DNA from: Symbiodinium natans
Lineage: Eukaryota > Sar > Dinophyceae > Suessiales > Symbiodiniaceae
DNA: 10,084 bases
Reading direction: 5' to 3'
Assembly: GCA_905221605.1 (NCBI GenBank)
Contig: CAJNDS010001702.1
Location: 642,934 to 653,017 of the forward strand
Made by a program: the position numbers and the translations under genes. The notes below the pieces were generated by a model. That model worked only from the letters and a program-made list of their open reading frames with translations, had not been told where the DNA came from and made no database searches. Below, piece by piece: positions 1-6,651 of this stretch. The number at the start of each line of letters is the position of its first letter. Within the stretch, counting starts at the first letter, position 1.

Positions 1-152
1 CTAAACCCTAAATACTAAACCCTAAACCCTAAACCCTAAACCCTAAACCCTAAACCCTAAACCCTAAACCCTAAACCCTAAACCCTAAACCCTAAACCCT
101 AAACCCTAAACCCTAAACCCTAAACCCTAAACCCTAAACCCTAAACCCTAAA
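1..152 (-). repeat. Terminal telomere array, CCCTAAA (TTTAGGG type)
   Basis: The first bases are a partial unit (CTAAA, 1-5), one CCCTAAA (6-12), one variant TACTAAA (13-19) and then 19 uninterrupted CCCTAAA units (20-152). On the complementary strand this is TTTAGGG running toward the left edge, the expected polarity for the left end of a linear chromosome. Telomerase makes this repeat in land plants, many green algae, stramenopiles and several alveolates. The array may be longer in the cell, since assemblies usually truncate telomeres. The variant unit lies nearest the edge, which could be a telomerase copying error, an old variant unit or a read error at the contig end. Confidence 0.95.
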
Positions 153-169
153 CGGGTTTAGGGTTTAGG
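140..169. repeat. Telomeric fold-back palindrome (C-strand to G-strand junction)
   Basis: The CCCTAAA array ends at 152-153 and is followed at once by TTTAGGG-orientation sequence. Bases 140-153 are the exact reverse complement of 156-169 (14-bp arms, starting CCTAAAC) with only GG (154-155) between them. The inverted arm holds about two units and then gives way to unique sequence at 170. The polarity (CCCTAAA then TTTAGGG on one strand) is opposite to that left by end-to-end chromosome fusion, so this is not a fusion scar. A fold-back replication product, a small inversion or an assembly chimera are possible. Confidence 0.85.
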
Positions 170-425
170 CCCTCAGCCCGAAGCCCAAAACAAAGAGGGT
201 TTGTTTGGCGCGTATAGGGCATTCCTATAGGCCCGTGGCGTATTTTGTACTGTATCCAATCCTGGGCTTTAGAGGGTCTTATTCATGAGTATACCCCATT
301 GGGGACCTTTTAGGGCCAACCTATATAGCCTGGGGGTTTGGAGCAAAAGGAACTGCTGCCCATTTCGCACAGGCCTTCGGCCGAGGGGGGCGCGTGTGCC
401 AGTCGCAGCTCGGCGGCATTTGACT
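170..425. other. Unique subtelomeric spacer, no gene seen
   Basis: This stretch of about 256 bp lies between the terminal telomere array and the first internal array. It is not repetitive, has no long open frame on either strand and shows no tRNA or rRNA signature that I recognise. It contains small G-rich and C-rich patches (for example six Gs near 385-391) and a very short GGCC-TTC-GGCC dyad near 382, too short to call a structure. Confidence 0.6.
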
Positions 426-580
426 TTAAACCCTAAACCCTAAACCCTAAACCCTAAACCCTAAACCCTAAACCCTTTCCCCTAAACCCTAAACCCTAAA
501 CCCTAAACCCTAAACCCTAAACCCTACACCCTACACCCTACACCCTAAACCCTACACCCTAAACCCTAAACCCTAAACCC
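426..580 (-). repeat. Internal telomeric array with CCCTACA variants
   Basis: This is a second CCCTAAA array in the same orientation as the terminal one. Six perfect units (431-472) are followed by a short interruption (CCCTTTC, 473-479), then six perfect units (480-521). Next comes a cluster of CCCTACA units at 522-528, 529-535, 536-542 and 550-556, interspersed with and followed by CCCTAAA units to 577. On the G strand the variant reads TGTAGGG. The near-perfect units suggest a relatively young internal array, or a former chromosome end later capped by the sequence to its left. Confidence 0.93.
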
Positions 581-933
581 TTCAGGGTATGACTTCAATG
601 TATCGGGGCTGTGGGATTAGGATGTCAGTTGAGATTGGGGGGAGAGGCCTAGGATTTTCGAGGAGCCTTGCTGACATTGGGTGCAGGCCCTCGGTAGAAT
701 TGTTGGAGGTCAAGGCTGGTTTGGGGCTTGGGGCTTACAGGTAGTTGTATGTGTGGGTTACAAGTAGGGTAGCTGTAGCGAAAACTGGGCCCACCGTTAT
801 CGTTCACAGCCCCTCCCTGCTGAAGCACGTGGGGAATGTACCCACAGGCCCATGGCCTGCAAAGGGACGAGTCCAGCATCCAAACTAAACCCTACATCCC
901 AACACCCCAAGACACAAAACCCGGGTTTAGGCT

Positions 934-953
934 TTGGGGATGAAGCCGATCCT
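934..953 (+). repeat. 20-bp dispersed repeat, copy 1
   Basis: These 20 bases match 2293-2312 at 19 of 20 positions; the only difference is A versus T at 940/2299. The shared core is TGAAGCCGATCCT (941-953). The flanking sequence is not obviously related. It may be a remnant of an older subtelomeric duplication. Confidence 0.6.
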
Positions 954-1231
954 TACAGGCAGTCGGTGTTTGAGAGCTAAGGGTCGTGTAGAGATGGAGT
1001 GTCTTGCGTCCATCTTCGCTATCAGGTCTCGGGCATGTGAAAACAAGGGGGGGCTCCTGAAGGCAGTGCAACCCTTACCAAGCTCAGCGCAACTGAAGCT
1101 AAGCCTCCCTTGCCTTTCACGGGGCGGTTGGATATCAGGGTAGGGGACGACCCTCAAAATGCCCACTTCATCCCTTTTGAGGACCGACTGCGGCTGCGCC
1201 CTCCGCGCCATGTGGGGGGCCACAGAAGCTC

Positions 1232-1248
1232 CTCTCTCTCTCTCTCTC
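1232..1248 (+). repeat. CT dinucleotide microsatellite
   Basis: There are eight CT units plus a terminal C, with no interruption. This is a simple sequence tract that is likely to vary in length. Confidence 0.9.
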
Positions 1249-1338
1249 ACCCCCACAGCTTCACTAGAGTCCCAAACGGGTGCTAGAGCTGATAGATTGA
1301 AAGGCGGAGGAGGGGGGGAGTCGAGGCGTCCCAAACAG

Positions 1339-1368
1339 CCACCCACCCCCACCCCTCCCCCCCGCCCC
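1339..1368 (-). other. G-quadruplex / i-motif-prone C-rich tract
   Basis: On the plus strand C-runs of 3 to 7 are separated by single bases (A, A, T, G in turn). On the minus strand this gives runs of GGGG, seven Gs, GGGG, GGGGG and GGG with one-base loops. Sequences with four or more G-runs and one-base loops are known to form very stable parallel G-quadruplexes. It is not a telomere repeat. A separate G-rich patch lies just upstream on the plus strand (about 1302-1320), so both strands carry G-runs here. Confidence 0.7.
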
Positions 1369-1378
1369 TGGAGCCCCT

Positions 1379-1540
1379 GAACCCTGTAAACTCAAGTTCT
1401 CTACCAAAACCCTCTAAGCCCTAAATCCTCTAAGCCCAAAGCCTACCGCAGAGTTCACATGCTCTAGACTATAACTCTAAACCCTAAACTCAAAACCCTA
1501 AACCCTAAGCCCGAAAGCCTCACCGAAACCTTAAACCCTC
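1379..1540 (-). repeat. Scattered degenerate CCCTAAA-like units
   Basis: Isolated or paired telomere-like heptamers (CCCTAAA, CCCTAAG, CCTCTAAG and similar) are scattered through this stretch. The densest part is about 1485-1512. The units are separated by unrelated bases and many are one or two substitutions from CCCTAAA. This looks like an old, decayed internal telomeric tract in the same orientation as the terminal array. Confidence 0.7.
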
Positions 1541-1789
1541 AACGCTCCATCTCCACATCTTGAACAGCAGAGGTGGCTTGGCGGATGCCTTCAGGCAACC
1601 CAAGCGCGGCCCCCGGCGCGGCTACAGCAGGGTTTAGGGTCCTGGTCACTCAGCTGATGGCTACCAATGAACGTTTCAAGAAGGCTTATTGACCATGCAC
1701 CCTCTGTGATTACTGGTCTTCGTAGGGAATTTGGTAAGCTGGTTCCTTGTATAGCCCCTTAAAGGGCTATCTAGGGGGTACCTACTTCG
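1541..1789. other. Unique subtelomeric spacer
   Basis: No gene or RNA is recognisable. It contains one isolated TTTAGGG-orientation unit (about 1630-1638) and a small dyad at 1751-1770. Confidence 0.5.
1751..1770. repeat. Short inverted repeat (hairpin dyad)
   Basis: ATAGCCC (1751-1757) is the exact reverse complement of GGGCTAT (1764-1770), with a six-base loop, CTTAAA. No T-tract follows, so it does not resemble an intrinsic terminator, and there is no gene beside it. It may be chance. Confidence 0.45.
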
Positions 1790-1968
1790 AAACCCTAAGC
1801 CCTAAACCCTGAGCCCTAAGCCCTAAACCCTAAACCCTGAGCCCTAAACCCTAAGCTCTCAACCCTAAGCCCTAAGCCCTAAACCCTAAACCCTAAACCC
1901 TAAACCCTAAACCCTAAGCCCTAAGCCCTAAGCCCTAAGCCCTAAACCCTAAACCCTAAGCCCTAAAC
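1790..1968 (-). repeat. Degenerate internal telomeric array (CCCTAAA/CCCTAAG/CCCTGAG)
   Basis: About 25 heptamers run almost without a break in C-strand orientation. The units mix CCCTAAA, CCCTAAG and CCCTGAG, with a small disruption near 1856-1862 (CTCTCAA). Runs of the same variant are clustered: CCCTAAA in the middle, then several consecutive CCCTAAG. Such clustering is expected from local slippage or unequal exchange after the variants arose. Confidence 0.92.
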
Positions 1969-2081
1969 GCTTTTCAAGCCCTGAGGTATTCTGGCTTCCT
2001 GGAGGCTGTCCGAACAATCGTTCGCGAGGAGGGTTGGCCCGGGGCCCTGGCGGGAGAAGTGTTTAGGCTTCAGGTTTATGG

Positions 2082-2103
2082 ACCCCCTTCTGAATCCCCT
2101 CTT
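2082..2103 (+). repeat. Imperfect 22-bp direct repeat, left copy
   Basis: It reads ACCCCCTTC, five variable bases, then CCCCTCTT. It matches 2193-2214 at 19 of 22 positions, and the two copies bracket the inverted TTTAGGG/TTCAGGG tract. The arrangement resembles a target duplicated on insertion of telomeric DNA, though a pyrimidine-rich repeat region could give the same look. Confidence 0.6.
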
Positions 2104-2182
2104 GGGGTTTAGGGTTAGGGTTTAGGGTTCAGGGTTCAGGGTTCAGGGTTCAGGGTTTAGGGTTTAGGGTTTAGGGTTCAGG
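2104..2182 (+). repeat. Inverted internal telomeric tract (TTTAGGG/TTCAGGG)
   Basis: The G-strand is on the plus strand, opposite to the terminal array. It contains TTTAGGG units, one TTAGGG hexamer (about 2115-2120), a block of four consecutive TTCAGGG units (about 2128-2155), then three TTTAGGG units and a final TTCAGG. The clustered TTCAGGG block shows local amplification of a variant. The complementary variant, CCCTGAA, differs from the CCCTGAG seen at 1790-1968. Confidence 0.92.
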
Positions 2183-2192
2183 CACCCTTCTT

Positions 2193-2214
2193 ACCCCCTT
2201 CATAAACCCCTCTT
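2193..2214 (+). repeat. Imperfect 22-bp direct repeat, right copy
   Basis: This is the partner of 2082-2103. It lies in a pyrimidine-rich stretch (2184-2238) of further partial copies of a CCCCTCTTAC-like word, so some of the resemblance may come from a local short tandem repeat. Confidence 0.6.
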
Positions 2215-2661
2215 ACCCCCCTCTTACCTTCCTCTTAGTTTCTGGGTGCAGCTCGAATCTTAAGCCCCAAATCCTCAAGCCTGACACATCTGTTGGGGTT
2301 GAAGCCGATCCTAGGTCAAGTTTTCATGCCGGAGGGGTGACGGCACAAGCCCTGCGTCGGGTTGAGTGCTAGGGTGCTGGAAAGTTCGCGTGCCTGTACG
2401 AAGCTTGGCCCAAGACCTATCCCCTACCTTGTACTCCGCCTAGGTCGCAATCCCTGAGCCCAAGCCGGGACGGCTTCCTTTTCAGTGTGCCCTCAACTCC
2501 CACTTCCAAACTCTCCACCCGAAGCCCTCGATCCAAATCCAAAATGGAAAGCTTTGGCCCCAAGCCCGGAGCCCTAGAAGCCATGAGGCTTCAATACTTT
2601 CTACCCACGACCCTAGAGCACGGCCACTAAGGGTGTAGGGGCTCTCGCTCGTCCTCGGCAA
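2215..2661. other. Unique subtelomeric region, no supported gene
   Basis: About 450 bp without recognisable genes. It begins with the tail of the CCCCTCTTAC-like pyrimidine tract (to 2238) and includes the second copy of the 20-bp dispersed repeat (2293-2312). The only notable open frame, 2482-2667 on the minus strand (61 codons), is tryptophan-rich with no domain that I recognise, and it runs into telomere-like repeats. I do not call it a gene. Confidence 0.55.
2293..2312 (+). repeat. 20-bp dispersed repeat, copy 2
   Basis: It matches 934-953 at 19 of 20 bases in the same orientation. See that entry. Confidence 0.6.
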
Positions 2662-2772
2662 CCCCAAACCCTAAGCCCTAAGCCCTAAGCCCTCAACCCT
2701 AAACCCTAAACCCCCCTCACGACTAAACCGTAAACCCTAAGCCCTAAACCCCCAAACCCCGAACCCCAAACC
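2662..2772 (-). repeat. Degenerate internal telomeric tract, C-strand orientation
   Basis: CCCTAAG and CCCTAAA units (2664-2712) are followed by a C-rich interruption (about 2711-2725), then more CCCTAAA/CCCTAAG and a decayed tail of CCCCAAAC- and CCCGAAC-like words to 2772. It is more eroded than the arrays at 426-580 or 2881-2963. Confidence 0.88.
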
Positions 2773-2880
2773 ACTGAGCTGGGAGGTTGGCTTTCTATAC
2801 GGGAGTCATGCCGCGAATGCTCCACGCGGTGCCCTCGGCCGCCATGTGCTGGGGCCCGAAGCTCAGAGACGGCTCTGCTT

Positions 2881-2963
2881 GTAGGGTTTAGGGTTTAGGG
2901 TTTAGGGTTTAGGGTTTAGGGTTTAGGGTTTGAGGTTTAGGGTTTAGGGTTTAGGGTTGAGGG
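2881..2963 (+). repeat. Inverted internal telomeric tract, TTTAGGG
   Basis: Six perfect TTTAGGG units (2887-2928), one TTTGAGG variant (2929-2935), three more perfect TTTAGGG units (2936-2956) and a final TTGAGGG (2957-2963). The orientation is opposite to the terminal array. It is the last telomere-like tract before the satellite and is among the least degenerate. Confidence 0.93.
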
Positions 2964-3237
2964 CCCTGAAAGCGCTAAACTACCTCACAAATCACCCCCG
3001 GGATCATGGTATTTTCCCAAGCTGAACTCTCCGACGACGCGGAACCCACGCATCACTGGCATCACAAACCCCACATGAGATGCGGTAGAGGGGGTAGTTG
3101 TTGCAGCAAAACGCCGAGGATCGATAGGGGAAGCGCTACAATGTTAAAAGTGCGGTGTGTGAAAAGCATGGAAAACGATAGGGGACGTGCTAATTCGAAA
3201 GCAAGCACGGCTTAAACAAGCAATTTCGACACCGACT
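2964..3237. other. Transition zone with first relic satellite monomer
   Basis: Bases 3004-3066 align along their length with the 64-bp satellite monomer: ATCATGG at the start, CGACG near the middle where the long form has TTGACGGG, then ACGCATCACTGGCATCAC. The divergence is heavy. From about 3067 to 3237 similarity is barely detectable, and a 10-bp word (CGATAGGGGA) occurs at 3122 and 3176. A 69-codon open frame (3006-3215, plus) covers the relic and is unlikely to be a gene. I read this as the decayed outer rim of the satellite array. Confidence 0.6.
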
Positions 3238-3740
3238 CACATATCACCAGCATCATGCTTCCCTCCCGACAAACACGAAACCTGGCGCATCACCACATCA
3301 TAGCCCCTTGATCTCTCATGCTAAGCTCCCGGCAACAACGAAACCGCACGCATCACCAGCATCATGGTCCCTTGATCCGTCAACCTCTATGCATCACGAG
3401 CATCATGGCCCTGGTTCTGTGAGCTGTACTTGTTGTCGGGAACACAACAGCACTCATCACCACCATCATGGCCCCTTGATCTCGCAGCCACACGTGTTGA
3501 CGAGGACGCAACCCGACGCATCACCAGCATCATGGCCCCCGGTTCTCATGTTGTTCGCACAGCCTTACTTGTTACTCAACTGCCATTGTTGACGGGGACG
3601 CAACCCCTCGCATCACCAGCATCATGGCCCCTTGTTCTCTCAACTGGAATTGTTGACGGGGACACAACCCCGCGCATCACCAGCGTCATGGCCCCTTGTT
3701 CTCTCAACTGCCATTGTTGAGGGGACACAACCCCACGCAT
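3238..3740. repeat. Diverged outer edge of the satellite
   Basis: Monomers here differ from each other and from the consensus at many positions, and become regular toward the right. Distances between successive TCACC-type core words are about 46, 63, 41, 63, 64, 92, 64 and 63 bp. After 3740 spacing of 51 bp takes over. From about 3427 on, most edge units contain a version of the long-form block (TTGTTGTCGGG, GTGTTGACGAGG, ATTGTTGACGGGG). An extra stretch of about 28 bp lies near 3548-3576. Confidence 0.85.
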
Positions 3741-4051
3741 CACCAGCATCATGGCCCCTTGTTCTCTCAACTGGGACACAACCCCACGCATCACCAGCAT
3801 CATGGCCCCTTGTTCTCTCAACTGGGACACAACCCCACGCATCACCAGCATCATGGCCCCTTCCTTGTTCTCTCAACCGGTATACAACCCCATGCATCAT
3901 CAGAATCATGGCCCCTTGTTCTCTCAACTGGGACCGCGCATCACCAGCATCATGGCCCCTTGTTCTCTCAACTGGAATTGTTGACGGGAACGCAACCCCA
4001 CACATCACCAGCATCATGGTCCCTTGTTCTCTCAACTGGGACACAACCCCG

Positions 4052-4296
4052 CGCATCACCAGCATCATGGCCCCTTGTTCTCTCAACTGGGACACAACCC
4101 CATGCATCACCAGCATCATTGCCCCTTGTTCTTTCAACTGGGACACAACCCCACGCATCACCAGCATCATGGCCCCTTTTTCTCTCAACTGGAATTGTTG
4201 ACCGGGACACAACCCCACGCATCACCAGCATCATGGCCCCTTGTTCTCTCAGATGGGACACAACCCCACGCATCACCAGCATCATGGCCCCTTGTT
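4052..4296. repeat. Local duplication, offset 702 bp, first copy
   Basis: This block matches about 4754-4998 with few substitutions. Diagnostic shared variants are CATCATTGCC (4114/4816), a run of Ts before the long-form unit, and TCAGATGGG (4249/4951). Differences include C to G in TCTCTCAAC/TCTCTGAAC and ACAACCC/ACAAGCCC. It shows unequal exchange or segmental copying over about 245 bp within the array. Confidence 0.75.
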
Positions 4297-4753
4297 CTTT
4301 CAATTGGGGCACAACCCCGTGCATCACCTTGTTCTCTCAACTGGAATTGTTGACCGGGACACAACCCCACGCATCACCAGCATCATGGCCCCTTGTTCTC
4401 TCAACTGGGACACGACCCCATGCATCACCAGCATCATGGCCCCTTGTTCTCTCAACTGGAATTGTTGACCGGGACACAACCCCACGCATCACCAGCATCA
4501 TGGCCCCTTGTTCTATCATGGCCCCTTATTCTTCCCGCGCATCACCAGCATCTTGGCCCCTTGTTCTGTCAACTGGAATTGTTGACGGGACACAACCCCT
4601 CGCATCACCAGCATTCTCTCAACTGGGACACAACCCCGCGCATCACCAGCATCATGGCCCCTCGTTCTTGAAACTGGGACACAACCCCACGCATCACCAG
4701 CATCGTGGCCCCCTTTTCTCTCAAGTGGAATTGTTGACCGGGACACAACCCCA

Positions 4754-4998
4754 CGCGTCACCAGCATCATGGCCCCTTGTTCTCTGAACTGGGACACAAC
4801 CCCATGCATCACCAGCATCATTGCCCCTTGTTCTTTCAACTGGGACACAACCCCACGCATCACCAGCATCATGGCCCCTTTTTGTCTCAACTGGAATTGT
4901 TGACCGGGACACAAGCCCACGCATCACCAGCATCATGGCCCCTTGTTCTCTCAGATGGGACACAACCCCACGCATCACCAGCATCATGGCCCCTTGTT
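4754..4998. repeat. Local duplication, offset 702 bp, second copy
   Basis: This is the partner of 4052-4296. Its central part (4881-4995) is exactly what is absent from the corresponding place in the downstream 3.1-kb copy (junction at 8024/8025). Confidence 0.75.
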
Positions 4999-5690
4999 TT
5001 TTCAACTGGGACACAACCACGCGCATCACCAGCATCATGGCCCCTTGTTCTCTCAACTGGAATTGTTGACCGGGGCACAACCCCACGCATCACCAGCATC
5101 ATGGCCCCTTGTTCTCTCAACTGGGACACAGACCCCGCGCATCACCAGCATCATGGCCCCTTGTTCTCTCAACTGGGACACGACCCCGCGCATCACCAGC
5201 TTCATGGCCCCTTGTTCTCTCAACTGGGACCCCGCGCATCACCAGCATCATGGCCCCTTGTTCTCTCAACTGGGACACACCAGCATCATGGCCCCTTGTT
5301 CTCTCAACTGGAATTGTTCGCAACCCCGCGCATCACCAGCATCATGGCCCCTTGTTCTCTCAACTGGGACCTCACCATCATCATGGCCCCAGTTGACCCC
5401 GCGCATCACCAGCATCATGGCCCCTTGTTCTTTCAACTGGGACACAACCCCGCGCATCACCAGCATCATGGCTTGTTCTCTCAACTGGGACACGACCCCG
5501 CGCATCACCAGCATCATGGCCCCTTGTTCTTTCAACTGGGACACAACCCCGCGCATCACCAGCATCATGGCCCCTTGTTCTCTCAACTGGGACACGACCC
5601 CGCGCATCACCAGCATCATGGCCCCTTGTTCTATCAACTGGGACACGACCCCGCACATCACCAGCATCATGCCCCCTTGTTCTCTCAACT

Positions 5691-5715
5691 GGGACTGGCC
5701 CTTGTTCTCTCAACT
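5691..5715. repeat. Truncated 25-26-bp monomer (recurrent type)
   Basis: GGGAC is joined directly to TGGCCC, which removes the ACAACCCC...CATCA half of the monomer and leaves 25 bp. The same kind of unit recurs at 6754-6779 (26 bp), 6830-6855 (26 bp, GGGAG junction) and 7060-7084 (25 bp) in copy 1. In copy 2 it recurs at 8720-8744, 9871-9896 and 9947-9972. Confidence 0.8.
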
Positions 5716-6239
5716 GGGACACGACCCCGGGGACACAACCCCGCGCATCACCAGCATCATGGCCCCTTGTTCTCTCAACTGGGACACGACCCCTTGCATC
5801 ACCAGCATCATGGCCCCTTGTTCTCTCAACTGGGACACAACCCCACGCATCACCAGCATCATGGCCCCTTGTTCTTTCACCTGTGACACAACCCCGCGCA
5901 TCACCAGCATCATGGCCCCTTGTTCTCTCAACTGGCACACGACCCCGCGCATCACCAGCATCATGGCCCCTTGTTCTCTCAAGTGGGACACGACCCCACG
6001 CATCACCAGCATCATGGCCCCTTGTTCTTTCAACTGGGACACAACCCCGTGCATCACCAGCATCATGGCCCTTGTTCTCTCAACTGGGACACGACCCCGC
6101 GCATCACCAGCATCATGGCCCCTTGTTCTCTCAACTGGGACATCACCATCATCATGGCCCCTTGTTCTTTCAACTGGAAGTGTTGACGGGGACGCAACCC
6201 CGCGCATCACCAACATCATGGCCCCTTGTTCTCTCAACT

Positions 6240-6651
6240 GGGACACACAACCCCACGCATCACCAGCATCATGGCCCCTTGTTCTTTCAACTGGGACACA
6301 ACCCGGCGCATCACCAGCATCATGGCCCCTTGTTCTCTCAACTGGGACACGACCCCGCGCATCACCAGCATCATGGCCCCCTGTTCTCTCAACTGGGACA
6401 CGACCGCGCGCATCACCAGCATCATGGCCCCTTGTTCTCTCAACTGGGACACACAACCCCACGCATCACCAGCATCATGGCCCCTTGTTCTTTCAACTGG
6501 GACACAACCCGGCGCATCACCAGCATCATGGCCCCTTGTTCTCTCAACTGGGACACGACCCCGCACATCACCAGCATCATGGCCCCCTGTTCTCTCAACT
6601 GGGACACGACCCCACGCATCACCAGCATCATGGCCCCTTGTTCTTTCAACT
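6240..6651. repeat. 206-bp four-monomer subrepeat, two copies
   Basis: 6240-6445 and 6446-6651 are four monomers each (4 x 51 plus 2), offset 206. Both begin with a private expanded GGGACACACAACC and contain the private ACCCGGCGC. Both copies are also present in the downstream 3.1-kb block (from 9357 and 9563), so this duplication is older than the 3.1-kb one. Confidence 0.8.

Larger units (their letters stand above)
581..1378. other. Unique subtelomeric region, no supported gene
   Basis: This is about 800 bp of mostly unique, fairly GC-rich sequence. Open frames exist on both strands: 649-879 minus, 76 codons; 927-1352 minus, 141 codons; 934-1143 plus, 69 codons; 1159-1380 plus, 73 codons. 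The largest overlaps the plus-strand frames over nearly all of its length, its translation includes low-complexity proline runs from the C/G-rich tract, and I recognise no domain. In GC-rich sequence such frames arise by chance. I see no promoter, intron or poly(A) signal that would support one of them. A short lineage-specific gene cannot be excluded. Confidence 0.55.
3580..5072. repeat. Zone rich in 64-bp long monomers
   Basis: The 13-bp long-form block is seen at about 3584, 3646, 3709, 3972, 4190, 4341, 4457, 4576, 4727, 4890 and 5058, mixed with 51-bp units. Each long unit shifts reading frame by one base and, in one plus frame, adds a TGA (the ...TGTTGA stop). These cause most of the frame ends here. 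Rearranged or truncated units also occur: 4320-4335 (core joined directly to TTGTTC), 4513-4555 (two partial units) and 4606-4620 (core joined to TTCTCTC). Confidence 0.85.

Noticed and set aside
1-169. Chromosome-fusion scar
   Set aside because: A fusion leaves TTTAGGG followed by CCCTAAA on one strand. Here the order is reversed.
380-393. GGCC-TTC-GGCC hairpin
   Set aside because: The four-base stem is too short and no neighbouring feature gives it a role.
649-879. 76-codon minus-strand open frame
   Set aside because: Short, with no motif or neighbour to support it and no visible start-context or intron evidence.
927-1352. 141-codon minus-strand open frame in the unique region
   Set aside because: It starts in unique sequence but its translation has proline runs from the C/G-rich tract. 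It is overlapped by plus-strand frames and has no recognisable domain.
2245-2265. T-arm-like word near 2251 (AGCTCGAATCT)
   Set aside because: No acceptor stem, D-arm or anticodon arm could be placed around it, so it is not a tRNA.
3122-3185. CGATAGGGGA repeated at 3122 and 3176
   Set aside because: Ten bases is too short to separate from chance or from remnants of decayed monomers.
5710-6462. Open frame of 250 codons on the minus strand
   Set aside because: A shadow of the satellite in the opposite orientation, rich in the ERTRGHDAGDARG period.
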